NCBI GenBank assembly: GCA_041392205.1
Contig: JAWKMO010000009.1
Span: 1 to 64,000 of the forward strand
DNA: 64,000 nt
Direction: 5' to 3'
Origin: Halomarinibacterium sp041392205
GTDB taxonomy: Bacteria > Bacteroidota > Bacteroidia > Flavobacteriales > Flavobacteriaceae
In this document: one piece after another, positions 26,859 through 35,625 of the stretch
Position numbering within the stretch: the stretch's first letter is position 1
How the letters are laid out: each line of letters starts with the position of its first letter
Notes under the pieces: model-generated
What the model saw: only the letters and a program-made list of their open reading frames with translations
Told to the model about the DNA's origin: nothing
Databases searched by the model: none
Translations under genes and position numbers: made by a program

Positions 26859-27989
26859 TTAGGGAGTTATAATTTCTCTTAAAATACACAAATAATCTTT
26901 TCGTTGATTTACAAAATCTCTTTCAGAAACATCAATAATTTTTACATTCCCCGAATGTTGCGTCTTTATAAATTCTAAGTAGCCTTCATTAATTTTTGAA
27001 AGGTAAGAAGCTTCTATACGCTTTTCATATTTCCTGCCTCGTTTTTGAATATTGTCCAACAACCTATTGGTAGTTTGGTAGAGATAGATATATAAATCGG
27101 GTTTAGGCAACTCTTTATGCATTAAATGAAAGAGTTTTTTATATAAGGTTAGCTCTTCTTCCGAAAGGGTAATTTTTGCAAAAATCATGGATTTATACAC
27201 ATCATAATCGGCTATAACACACTCTTTAAATAAATCGAATTGAGTTATATCTTCTACCAATTGTTGGTAGCGATCTGCTAAAAAAGACATTTCTAGCGGA
27301 AATGCATACCGATTAGGTTCTTGATAGAACTTGGGCAAAAAAGGATTTTCTTTAAACCGTTCCAAAATGAGTTTGGCATTAAAATCTGAAGCCATTTGTG
27401 ATGCTAAACTTGTTTTTCCAGCCCCAATGTTTCCTTCTATGGCAATATAATTGTACTTCGAAATACTAAAAGCAGTTTTAGGGTTCTTTAGCCATTTTGA
27501 AATTTTAACAACCTCGCTTTTATCTTCCGTTTTTGCTAATAACCAAATAGCGTTTTTTTGAAATTTGGGGTGTATAAAATGGGCATTTATTTCGGCCAAA
27601 GGCATTAAAACAAATTTCCTATTTTGAATATGGGGATGTGGGATGATCAAATTTTTTTCTTCTACTTGCATAGCATCTATATAGAGTATGTCTATATCTA
27701 TTGTGCGAGAAGTATATCGTTGCGTTTTGTCGCGATTCCTTCCCATTTTCTTCTCTATGGAAAGAATCTTTTTTATTAGTTTTTTGGGTGAGAGATGACT
27801 ATGTAAACATACCACACAATTGTAAAAATCTTCTCCTGTAAAACCTAAAGCGGGAGTTTGATATACTGAGGAAATTTTTTCGATGCTTCCAATTTCTTCA
27901 AAAAGAAAATCCACTGCCATTTGCAGTTGTTCAAATTTGTTCCCCAAATTACTCCCCAGGGAAAGATATATGGTATGAAGCTCTTTAAT
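26859..27989 (-). CDS. folK: Fusion of folate pyrophosphokinase (HPPK) and deoxynucleoside kinase
   Basis: A 376-residue two-enzyme fusion. Residues about 1-160 are HPPK, which transfers pyrophosphate to 6-hydroxymethyl-dihydropterin in folate synthesis; the metal-binding RTIDIDIL is at about 95-102. Residues about 178-376 are a deoxynucleoside kinase with P-loop GNIGAGKTS (about 186-194), ERF and DRYQQ motifs. The fusion is known in Bacteroidota. The family's conserved start IYLSLGSNLGNK lies upstream of the first TTG (27947). The only initiator-like codon giving a normal N-terminus (KELHTIYLSLGS) is ATT at 27989. Confidence 0.88.
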   Translation of the reverse strand: MKELHTIYLSLGSNLGNKFEQLQMAVDFLFEEIGSIEKISSVYQTPALGFTGEDFYNCVVCLHSHLSPKKLIKKILSIEKKMGRNRDKTQRYTSRTIDIDILYIDAMQVEEKNLIIPHPHIQNRKFVLMPLAEINAHFIHPKFQKNAIWLLAKTEDKSEVVKISKWLKNPKTAFSISKYNYIAIEGNIGAGKTSLASQMASDFNAKLILERFKENPFLPKFYQEPNRYAFPLEMSFLADRYQQLVEDITQFDLFKECVIADYDVYKSMIFAKITLSEEELTLYKKLFHLMHKELPKPDLYIYLYQTTNRLLDNIQKRGRKYEKRIEASYLSKINEGYLEFIKTQHSGNVKIIDVSERDFVNQRKDYLCILREIITP

Positions 27990-28051
27990 TACTTACAGAA
28001 TTAACATTTAAGACTAAATTAAGGAAAAGAATGTGACTGACCATTATATTT

Positions 28052-28768
28052 GTGGTAATAGAAAAATTAGTGACTACATTCTCCTTAAAAGACACCTTAT
28101 TTGCGCAGCGTATCTACTTGATTTTAGCTGCGTTGTTTATTGCATCATTGGTTGTTTCAAATTTAATTTTTCAAAAATTTTTTTATTGGGATTTTTTTGG
28201 AATCTATACTTTTGAGATTTCCGTAGGAATTCTTCCCTATCCTATTACCTTCTTAATTACCGATATCATTAGTGAAGTGTATGGAAAAAAGAAAGCAAAC
28301 CAGGTGGTCACCGCTGGCATATTTGCATCCTCCTTTTCTTTACTCATTGTGTTTATTTCTAGTAAAGTGCCTGCCACCGAGTGGAGCCCAATTTCTAATG
28401 CCCTTTTTGATCAAGTATTTGGAGCTACTGCCGTAGCTGTATTTGCCTCGATGATGGCCTATCTTTTTGCACAATTTATAGACATTCAATTATTTCATTT
28501 TTGGAAAAAAGTGACCCAAGGAAAACACCTTTGGCTACGAAATAATTTTTCAACCTTTACTTCACAGTTTATAGACACCTTTACCGTATTATTTTTGCTT
28601 TGTAGCTTTGGGAAAATCCCTTGGGAACTTTTTGGAGTACTTTTACTAAGCGGATTTCTATTTAAAGTACTTATAGCCGCTTTAGATACTCCTTTCCTAT
28701 ATGCCTTTGTGTTTTTATTCAGAAAAAGATTTGGATTAAAAATGGGAGAGGAATTACCGTTAATTTAA
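28052..28768 (+). CDS. Queuosine precursor transporter (YhhQ family)
   Basis: 238 codons encoding an integral membrane protein with about six helices. The family signatures FLITDIISEVYGKKKA (about 67-82), QFIDIQLFHFWK and ALDTPFLY are clear. The family takes up queuosine precursors such as preQ0/preQ1 (established for the family). The start is uncertain: GTG 28052 overlaps a TAnnTTTG match (28045-28052), so GTG 28070 may be used. Upstream in frame there is a stop at 28034. It overlaps the convergent DUF2797 gene by 9 bp. Confidence 0.88.
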   Translation: MVIEKLVTTFSLKDTLFAQRIYLILAALFIASLVVSNLIFQKFFYWDFFGIYTFEISVGILPYPITFLITDIISEVYGKKKANQVVTAGIFASSFSLLIVFISSKVPATEWSPISNALFDQVFGATAVAVFASMMAYLFAQFIDIQLFHFWKKVTQGKHLWLRNNFSTFTSQFIDTFTVLFLLCSFGKIPWELFGVLLLSGFLFKVLIAALDTPFLYAFVFLFRKRFGLKMGEELPLI

Positions 28769-29557
28769 AACGGAAATCCCAACATATAAGCCCTCATTCC
28801 CTCGGATATTAAAAACAATGTTATCTTCAAAAAGAAGATACTGTCCCTTGATACCTTTTAATTTTCCAGTGTATTGTTGCTCCTTTTCTAAGCTTAAACT
28901 TATAGGTTTTATAGGATATTGAAGCACGGGAAATACTAGATTAGTTTCCGTGTTATTTTCCATAAAATAGGGTTTTACTTCTTCTGGAATAAAAGCCTTT
29001 AGCTTATTGCGCCATGCTACTAAATCTACATCTTCAATGTCATTTTTAAGCATACTGCGCCAGTTGGTTTTATCGGCTACATGGCTTTTTAAAGCAACTT
29101 CTGTAATTCCAGCTAGATAACGATTGGGTACCTCAACAATTTCAATAGCTTCGTGAGCCCCTTGGTCGATCCATCGGGTAGGCACTTGACTTTTTCGAGT
29201 AACCCCTACTTTCACATTACTGCTATTTGCTAAATAAACAATATGAGGTTGTAACTGTATTTTTTTTTCGTATACTAAATCTCGTTCTTCTTGGTTTAAA
29301 TGTGCTTTGCTCAATTCGGGATGCATAACCCAATCTGCTGCTTGCGGAACTTCAAAAAAACAGCTTTTACAGAAACCTTGTCGATAGATAGGCTTATTTA
29401 ATCCACAATGAAGACATTGGTATTTTATAAATTGCAACCTAATGGTTTTATCAAGTAACTGATTTATATTGATAAAGTTAGATTCAAAAATTAAATAGTA
29501 CTGAATGGGGGACCCATTTTCTGTTTCCATTTTTGTAAGAACTCCTTCAAACTGCAT
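28760..29557 (-). CDS. DUF2797 domain protein
   Basis: A 265-residue protein matching the DUF2797 family. It has an early four-Cys zinc knuckle (C48, C51, C63, C66 in CLHCG and CKSC) and a central GIY-YIG-like stretch (HIVYLANSSNVKVGVTRKSQVPTRWIDQGA). The family's biochemical role is not known. It is monocistronic and divergent from the GH3 gene, with 42 bp between. Confidence 0.85.
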   Translation of the reverse strand: MQFEGVLTKMETENGSPIQYYLIFESNFININQLLDKTIRLQFIKYQCLHCGLNKPIYRQGFCKSCFFEVPQAADWVMHPELSKAHLNQEERDLVYEKKIQLQPHIVYLANSSNVKVGVTRKSQVPTRWIDQGAHEAIEIVEVPNRYLAGITEVALKSHVADKTNWRSMLKNDIEDVDLVAWRNKLKAFIPEEVKPYFMENNTETNLVFPVLQYPIKPISLSLEKEQQYTGKLKGIKGQYLLFEDNIVFNIRGNEGLYVGISVLN

Positions 29558-29599
29558 ATAAAAAATTAGTATTTTTAGGAATTAAAGATAGCATAAAAT

Positions 29600-31114
29600 A
29601 TGCCAATCCCCATAGTTAATTCTATTGCCTCTTGGTTGTTAAAGAAACGGTTTCATCAAATAGAACTTTTTCTAAAATACCCTATTGAAGTACAAGAAGA
29701 GTTACTGTTTAATTTATTGCAAAAAGCTAAGAACACCGAAATAGGGAAAAAATATGATTTTGCTTCCATCACATCGTATGCAACTTTTGTAGCACGAATT
29801 CCTGTTACAAAATATGAAGATCAAGAACCTATCATCGAGCGTGCTAGGCAAGGAGAAAATAATATATTTTGGCCTACGCCTATTAAATGGTTTGCAAAAT
29901 CAAGCGGAACTACCAATGCTAAAAGTAAATTTATCCCTGTAAGTCAAGACTCTTTAGAATATTGTCATTATGCCGCCAGTAAAGATTTACTTTGTATGTA
30001 TTTTAATAATAATCCCGATTCTCAGCTTTTTGTTGGTAAAAGTTTACGGCTTGGTGGCAGTAAAGAACTTTACAAAGAGAACGGAACTGCTTTTGGGGAT
30101 TTATCGGCTATTTTAATTGACAATATGCCCTTTTGGGCCGAATTTAGTAGTACGCCAAGCAATGAAGTTTCGCTCATGGCAGACTGGGAAACAAAAATGC
30201 AAGCTATTGTAAATGAAACAATAAAAGAAAATGTTACCAGTTTGGCTGGAGTTCCTTCTTGGATGCTAGTGTTGTTAAATAATGTAGTTGTTACCACAGG
30301 AAAAGAAAACCTTTTTGAGATATGGCCCAACCTTGAAGTATATTTTCATGGAGGAGTTAGTTTTGCCCCTTATATAGATCAATATCAAAAAATTCTTCCG
30401 AAAGAAGATTTTAGATATTATGAAATTTATAATGCTTCGGAAGGGTTTTTTGCGATTCAAGACCAAAATAATAGTAAAGAGTTGTTATTAATGCTTGACT
30501 ACGGAATTTTTTATGAGTTTATTCCTATGGATACTTATGGTGGTCCCGAAGAAAAAGTCATTCCATTAAATGAGGTCGAGCTTCATAAAAATTATGCCAT
30601 GGTTATTACCACCAATGCAGGTTTATGGCGTTATAATGTAGGGGATACGGTACGCTTTACTTCGATAAATCCTTATCGAATAAAAATAACTGGGCGTACC
30701 AAACACCATATCAATGTTTTTGGGGAAGAATTGATTATAGAAAATGCAGAAGCTGCCTTAAAAAAATCAGCACAAGTAACCCAATGTGAAATTGTAGATT
30801 TTACAGCAGGTCCTATTTTTATGAGTGGGAAAGAAAAAGGCGCACATGAATGGATTATAGAATTTAAAACACCCCCCAATAGTTTTTCAAAATTTACTGA
30901 AATTTTAGATCAATCGTTACAAGAGGTAAATAGTGATTATGAAGCAAAGCGTTTTAACAATACTACTTTAAACGCTCCTAAAATTAACATTGCACGAAAA
31001 AACCTTTTTTATGATTGGTTAAAAGAACATGATAAATTAGGAGGCCAACATAAAATCCCACGCCTTTCTAACTCAAGAGATTTTATTGATGAGCTGTTAA
31101 AGCGAAATCGATAA
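29600..31114 (+). CDS. GH3 auxin-responsive-promoter family protein
   Basis: 504 residues, full GH3 length, an acyl-adenylate-forming fold that in plants conjugates amino acids to carboxylic hormones. The ATP-binding loop is visible as FAKSSGTTNAKSKFIP (about 99-114), with further motifs YNASEGFFAIQ and LWRYNVGDTVRFTS. Bacteroidota homologues are common, but their substrate is unknown, so no reaction is assigned. Confidence 0.9.
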   Translation: MPIPIVNSIASWLLKKRFHQIELFLKYPIEVQEELLFNLLQKAKNTEIGKKYDFASITSYATFVARIPVTKYEDQEPIIERARQGENNIFWPTPIKWFAKSSGTTNAKSKFIPVSQDSLEYCHYAASKDLLCMYFNNNPDSQLFVGKSLRLGGSKELYKENGTAFGDLSAILIDNMPFWAEFSSTPSNEVSLMADWETKMQAIVNETIKENVTSLAGVPSWMLVLLNNVVVTTGKENLFEIWPNLEVYFHGGVSFAPYIDQYQKILPKEDFRYYEIYNASEGFFAIQDQNNSKELLLMLDYGIFYEFIPMDTYGGPEEKVIPLNEVELHKNYAMVITTNAGLWRYNVGDTVRFTSINPYRIKITGRTKHHINVFGEELIIENAEAALKKSAQVTQCEIVDFTAGPIFMSGKEKGAHEWIIEFKTPPNSFSKFTEILDQSLQEVNSDYEAKRFNNTTLNAPKINIARKNLFYDWLKEHDKLGGQHKIPRLSNSRDFIDELLKRNR

Positions 31115-31215
31115 AACACCTTTTTTATCTTTAAAATGCATTTCTAACTTTCTGAAATGAAATAAGTTACCAAAGATTGCATTTTAACGAGTATTTCTTT
31201 CGGTTCAACTAAAAG

Positions 31216-31248
31216 TTTTGGTAATACTTTTCTTACAATTTACATTTG
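31216..31248 (+). promoter_or_regulatory. Predicted promoter of the small lipoprotein at 31276
   Basis: TTTTG (31216-31220), 20 bp, then TACATTTG (31241-31248): both elements of the Bacteroidota consensus with near-ideal spacing. This is the best two-part promoter match in the window and favours ATG 31276 as the start. Confidence 0.6.
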
Positions 31249-31275
31249 TTTTATCAAATTACAGTTGGGACTGAA

Positions 31276-31458
31276 ATGAGAACTTTAAATATAATTTTAT
31301 TAGTAGCTTTTGTTACTATTTTTACTTCCTGTGCAACAACGGATTCTGTTACTAAAAATTCTTCAGAAGTTGCAGCTTATACGCTAAAAAACAAAAAAGA
31401 ATTATTACAGCAGAAAGTGCTTAACACTAAGTCTAAAACAATTATTACACAACCTTAA
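31276..31458 (+). CDS. Small lipoprotein
   Basis: A 60-residue protein: signal peptide MRTLNIILLVAFVTIF, then lipobox TSC (C19), then a short polar Lys/Thr/Ser-rich tail. I used the ATG rather than the upstream TTG (31246) because the predicted promoter lies over that TTG. No family recognised. Confidence 0.7.
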   Translation: MRTLNIILLVAFVTIFTSCATTDSVTKNSSEVAAYTLKNKKELLQQKVLNTKSKTIITQP

Positions 31459-31485
31459 TTTACTCTTTTCAATACTTTTCTTGTT

Positions 31486-31845
31486 ATGAAAAAAGGGATT
31501 ATTCTTTTGGTTTTATTTTTCTCTATTATTTCTTGCTCTAAAGATACTAGCAATGAATTTTCTAGTGACGATTTAGTGGGTAAATGGCAAAGAAGTGATA
31601 CTAATAGTTCATTTGAGTTTCAATATAACTTTTCAAGTGATTTTACGGGTTATCAAACAGAGAAAAGCATTGACACAAACCTTAATGAAACTTCAAGCGC
31701 CATTAGTTTTACTTGGAGTTCAGATAACGGGGTTCTAACACTTAATTTTGATGCAGAAGAAATTACATCGCACTATTCAATAAATTCAAGTGGTCAACTT
31801 ATTATAAATGAATTTGATGCGTATTATTTCAATAAAATAAATTAA
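31486..31845 (+). CDS. Lipocalin-like lipoprotein
   Basis: A 119-residue protein: signal MKKGIILLVLFFSIISC with lipobox C17. The mature domain starts with DLVGKWQRSDTNSSFEFQYNF and carries repeated beta-strands (ISFTWSSDNGVLTLNF), the pattern of short lipocalin-like domains in Bacteroidota lipoproteins. It follows the preceding lipoprotein by 27 bp and overlaps the convergent clpX stop by 4 bp. Ligand unknown. Confidence 0.75.
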   Translation: MKKGIILLVLFFSIISCSKDTSNEFSSDDLVGKWQRSDTNSSFEFQYNFSSDFTGYQTEKSIDTNLNETSSAISFTWSSDNGVLTLNFDAEEITSHYSINSSGQLIINEFDAYYFNKIN

Positions 31846-33074
31846 GAAACTGCTTTTAGTTTTTTAATAGTAGCCTTACTCAACTTTTCCTCAACATACT
31901 CTTTGGTTACATGAAGCGAGGTATCGTTAGTTCCTGGAAGTTCGTACATCGCATCGGTAAGGGTCGCTTCACAAAGAGAGCGCAACCCTCTAGCGCCAAG
32001 TTTATATTCAATAGCTTGATCCACAATAAAATCTAAAGCCTCTTCGGTAATCACAAAATCAATCTCATCCATTTCAAAGAGCTTTTTATACTGTTTGATG
32101 ATGGCATTTTTAGGCTCGGTTAAAATAGCCCGAAGGGTTCCTTTATCCAAAGGATTCATAAAGGCCAAGACGGGAAGTCTTCCAATAATTTCTGGAATTA
32201 ACCCAAAATCCTTTAAATCTTTTGGAATAATGTAACGCAACAAATTATCCCGTTCCAGTGTTTCTTCTTTTTTGGAAGCACTAAACCCAACGGCTTGCAT
32301 GTTTAATCGTTTTGAAATATGCCGTTCAATACCATCAAACGCTCCTCCTGCAATAAAAAGAATATTTTCAGTATTTACCTCAATAAACTTTTGATCGGGA
32401 TGTTTGCGTCCTCCTTTGGGAGGAACATTAACTACCGTTCCTTCTAACAACTTTAATAAAGCTTGTTGCACTCCTTCGCCACTCACATCGCGTGTTATAG
32501 AGGGATTGTCACTTTTACGGGCAATTTTATCGATTTCATCAATAAAAACGATGCCATTTTGTGCTTTTTCAAGGTTGTAATCGGCAGCCTGTAATAAACG
32601 AGTTAAAATACTTTCTACATCTTCTCCTACATAACCAGCTTCAGTTAACACAGTAGCGTCTACAATAGCGAGTGGCACATTTAACATTCGAGCAATGGTT
32701 TTGGCAATAAGTGTCTTTCCAGTACCTGTTTGTCCTACGATAATAATGTTACTTTTTTGTATTTCAATATCATCATCCGTCTTGGTTTGAAGCAATCTTT
32801 TATAATGATTATATACCGCTACGGACATCACCTTTTTAGTATATTCTTGTCCTATAATGTAATCGTCCAAAAACTCTTTAATGGCTTTTGGTTTTTTTAA
32901 CATCATGTCTTTAGAAAGTGCTGCATTATCTGTATGTAAAGCCTCTTCAATGACGATTCCATGAGCTTGCTCAATGCAACGATCACAAATATGTGCATCT
33001 AAGCCTGCTATAAGCAAGCTAGTTTCGGCCTTTTTACGACCACAAAAGGAACATTCTAATTCTTCTTTTGCCAT
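31842..33074 (-). CDS. clpX: ATP-dependent Clp protease ATP-binding subunit ClpX
   Basis: A 410-residue AAA+ unfoldase that feeds substrates to ClpP. An N-terminal C4 zinc finger (C8, C11, C30, C33), Walker A GQTGTGKT (about 114-121), Walker B IVFIDEIDKIAR and the pore loop GYVGEDV are visible. It lies 9 bp after clpP on the same strand, the usual tig-clpP-clpX order. Confidence 0.97.
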   Translation of the reverse strand: MAKEELECSFCGRKKAETSLLIAGLDAHICDRCIEQAHGIVIEEALHTDNAALSKDMMLKKPKAIKEFLDDYIIGQEYTKKVMSVAVYNHYKRLLQTKTDDDIEIQKSNIIIVGQTGTGKTLIAKTIARMLNVPLAIVDATVLTEAGYVGEDVESILTRLLQAADYNLEKAQNGIVFIDEIDKIARKSDNPSITRDVSGEGVQQALLKLLEGTVVNVPPKGGRKHPDQKFIEVNTENILFIAGGAFDGIERHISKRLNMQAVGFSASKKEETLERDNLLRYIIPKDLKDFGLIPEIIGRLPVLAFMNPLDKGTLRAILTEPKNAIIKQYKKLFEMDEIDFVITEEALDFIVDQAIEYKLGARGLRSLCEATLTDAMYELPGTNDTSLHVTKEYVEEKLSKATIKKLKAVS

Positions 33075-33083
33075 AATTCAATA

Positions 33084-33761
33084 TTATTTAGGTCTTGCTA
33101 GAATTTCATCTATCATACCATATTCTAGGGCTTTATCTGCTTTCATCCAATAGTCACGATCACTATCTTCGTAAACCTTATCGTAGGTTTGACCGGAATG
33201 CTTGGCGATAATCTCGTATAATTCTGATTTAAGGGTTAATATCTCTTTGGCCGTAATTTCAATATCACTGGCTTGGCCTTGTGCACCACCCATGGGTTGA
33301 TGAATCATCACTCTGGAATGGGTTAATCCGCTTCGTTTCCCTTTTTCGCCGGCACATAATAACACCGCAGCCATAGAGGCAGCCATACCCGTGCAAATGG
33401 TAGCTACGTCTGGTTTTATAAACTGCATGGTATCATAAATCCCTAGACCTGCATAAACACCTCCTCCGGGTGAGTTAATATAAATTTGAATATCCTTGGA
33501 AGCATCTACACTTTCCAAAAACAGCAACTGTGCTTGTACAATATTGGCTACTTGGTCATTTATTCCTGTGCCTAAAAAGATTATTCGGTCCATCATTAAA
33601 CGCGAAAAAACATCGAATATCGCAATATTCATTTGGCGTTCTTCTATAATGTTTGGGGTAAGACCCACGGGATACATACTACTTACTATTTTATCGTAAT
33701 ACATACTGTTAATACCTTGGTCTTTTATGGCAAATTCTTTAAATTCTTTTCCGTAGTTCAT
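33084..33761 (-). CDS. clpP: ATP-dependent Clp protease proteolytic subunit ClpP
   Basis: A 225-residue serine protease with catalytic triad S129 (GMAASM), H154 (MIHQPMGGAQGQ) and D203 (SDRDYWM). It forms the barrel docked by ClpX. The N-terminus is about 30 residues longer than the mature core, consistent with a processed propeptide. A terminator lies between tig and this gene, so it needs read-through or its own promoter. Confidence 0.97.
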   Translation of the reverse strand: MNYGKEFKEFAIKDQGINSMYYDKIVSSMYPVGLTPNIIEERQMNIAIFDVFSRLMMDRIIFLGTGINDQVANIVQAQLLFLESVDASKDIQIYINSPGGGVYAGLGIYDTMQFIKPDVATICTGMAASMAAVLLCAGEKGKRSGLTHSRVMIHQPMGGAQGQASDIEITAKEILTLKSELYEIIAKHSGQTYDKVYEDSDRDYWMKADKALEYGMIDEILARPK

Positions 33762-33777
33762 AAATTTTGAATCGTTT

Positions 33778-33817
33778 TTTTTGTAAAAAAAGGCGTTGAA
33801 TCACTTAATTCAACGCC
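33778..33817 (-). terminator. Rho-independent terminator between tig and clpP
   Basis: A perfect 10-bp stem GGCGTTGAAT/ATTCAACGCC with a 6-base loop. On the minus strand it is followed by a run of seven T. It separates trigger factor from clpPX expression. Confidence 0.85.
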
Positions 33818-33842
33818 CTAAATATACCTTTTTTTTGCGGAA

Positions 33843-35165
33843 TTATGCGTACGCTTCTTTAATGAAATCTTCGTAACTAACTTCCTTTGTTTTTAGTTTT
33901 GCATTTTCCTTAAAAAATTGAAGCAATTTATTGGTATTTAGCTGCTCTGTTAAGCGTTTTACTTCATCTTCATTACTCATTATTCTTGCTGTAATACCTT
34001 CTACTTCTTCAAGGGTAGGATTCATTTGACCAAATTGCATCATTTGCATCTTGATCATATCATTGGCATACTTTTTAAGTTCTTCAAAAGTAATTTGTAG
34101 CGCCGTATTTTCCTCTCGTAGTTTCCCTTCAATTAGTTGGTAACGTAGTCCTTTTTCACTTCTTTCGTATTCAGCTTTTGCTTCTTCTTCAGTAAGTTTA
34201 GAGGCTCCTGTAGATTTTATCCATCGTGTTAAAAAGTCGGATGGCAAATCGAATTTTGTATTTTCAATAAGGGTTTCTACAACATCATTTAACAATTTTT
34301 GATCGCCTTGCTGAGCAAATTGCCTTTCAGCATCTTCCTTAATCTTTTCTTTTAATTCTTTTTCTGAAGTTACTACGCCTTCTCCAAACAATTTATCAAA
34401 TAATTCTTGGTTTAGCTCGGCCATGTCACGTTTATTTACTTCTTCAATGGTAAGAGTGACTTCAATATCCAAACCGTGGGCATCGTCATGACTAACTCCT
34501 AAATATTTTTGATTATCGTGATCGTCATGAAATAATCCTTTTGTTTTAAGTGCAACAACTTGGCCCACTTTTGCTCCTATGAGACTATCTAATTGCTTTT
34601 TGCCATTAATAACATCGGTTGAAAAAGTAGTTTTTTTGTTAATTCCTTTTTCTTCTGAAGCAAAAACCCCTGTAATTTCATCGTCTTTGGCTACTTCGTT
34701 TTTTGAAATTAATTTCCCGTATTGTTTGCGAATGGTCTTGACTTGATTGTCAATCATTTTTTTATCGGCCACAATCTTGTAATGGGTAGTGGCTTTTTTC
34801 TGAAGGTCTACCTTAAAATCAGGAGTTAATCCCAATTCAAATTCAAAAGAAAAGTCTTCACTGTTCCAGTCTATAGAGGCTTCATTTTTAGGCAGTGGAT
34901 TTCCAAGAATATCCAGTTTTTCTTCGGTTAAATAGGCATTCATTTTTTCCTGAAGCAATTTATTTACTTCTTCCACCAAAACGGCCTTCCCAAATTGTTT
35001 TTTCACCATTCCCATGGGGATTTGTCCTTTTCTAAAACCTGGAATGTTGGCGTTTTTACGATAATTAGCCAATACTTTTTCTACGTTTGTAGCATAGTCC
35101 TCTTTTGAAATTTCTACGGTAAGTACCGCATGTAAACTATCGATGTCTTTCTTTGTAATATTCAT
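33843..35165 (-). CDS. tig: Trigger factor
   Basis: A 440-residue ribosome-associated chaperone. The ribosome-binding domain carries the expected GFRKGQIPMGMVKKQFG signature (about 43-59), followed by a poorly conserved FKBP-like PPIase region and a long helical C-terminal cradle. The PPIase segment is weak, as is common in Bacteroidota trigger factors. It is separated from clpP by a terminator. Confidence 0.93.
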   Translation of the reverse strand: MNITKKDIDSLHAVLTVEISKEDYATNVEKVLANYRKNANIPGFRKGQIPMGMVKKQFGKAVLVEEVNKLLQEKMNAYLTEEKLDILGNPLPKNEASIDWNSEDFSFEFELGLTPDFKVDLQKKATTHYKIVADKKMIDNQVKTIRKQYGKLISKNEVAKDDEITGVFASEEKGINKKTTFSTDVINGKKQLDSLIGAKVGQVVALKTKGLFHDDHDNQKYLGVSHDDAHGLDIEVTLTIEEVNKRDMAELNQELFDKLFGEGVVTSEKELKEKIKEDAERQFAQQGDQKLLNDVVETLIENTKFDLPSDFLTRWIKSTGASKLTEEEAKAEYERSEKGLRYQLIEGKLREENTALQITFEELKKYANDMIKMQMMQFGQMNPTLEEVEGITARIMSNEDEVKRLTEQLNTNKLLQFFKENAKLKTKEVSYEDFIKEAYA

Positions 35166-35188
35166 GAAAATCCCTTAAAAATTGGGTG

Positions 35189-35220
35189 CAAAAGTAGTGC
35201 TTTTGTTAGTATCTAACAAG
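35189..35220 (-). promoter_or_regulatory. Predicted promoter of tig, with overlapping inverted repeat
   Basis: On the minus strand TTG (35219-35217) is followed after 20 bp by TACTTTTG (35196-35189), a good two-part consensus. The inverted repeat TGTTAG-N3-CTAACA (about 35204-35218) lies between the two elements and could be an operator or a weak hairpin. Confidence 0.5.
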
Positions 35221-35244
35221 CAAATAGTTACTGTATTTAAACTC

Positions 35245-35589
35245 TTATTTGTCCTTTTCTACGATGGAGAATAAGATAGATTGTAAAAACGACAGTAATA
35301 GGCTAAATCCAAGTGCCCACCAAAAATTGACCACTTTAAATCCGTCAATAAAATAATCTGCCAATAAAATAATTACAGCGTTGATAACTAATAGAAATAA
35401 CCCTAAAGTTACTAGGGTTATTGGAAATGTTAAAAATACCAATATAGGCTTCACAATAAGTCGCAAAATAGCCAATACAATCGCTACAATAATGGCAGCC
35501 CAAAAGTTTGCTACTGCTACCCCAGGAAGAATGTAGGCTAAAATCATAACCGCTACGGCGGTGAGTAAAAGTTTAAGGATGGTTTGCAT
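35245..35589 (-). CDS. Phage holin family 4-like membrane protein
   Basis: A 114-residue protein with four hydrophobic helices (about 5-25, 28-48, 55-77, 87-107) and the PILVFLTFPITLVTLGLFLLVINA pattern of the widespread phage_holin_4_2-type family. Despite the name these are chromosomal genes with no phage context; nothing phage-like is nearby. It is 36 bp after the hydrolase gene. Confidence 0.82.
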   Translation of the reverse strand: MQTILKLLLTAVAVMILAYILPGVAVANFWAAIIVAIVLAILRLIVKPILVFLTFPITLVTLGLFLLVINAVIILLADYFIDGFKVVNFWWALGFSLLLSFLQSILFSIVEKDK

Positions 35590-35625
35590 GAATGTTGGTT
35601 GTTTGTTTTTTGAAATTTCGGAAAA

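Noticed and set aside
35245..35589. Prophage remnant, because of the holin-like protein
   Set aside because: This four-helix family is a common chromosomal protein; no other phage gene, integrase or attachment site lies nearby.
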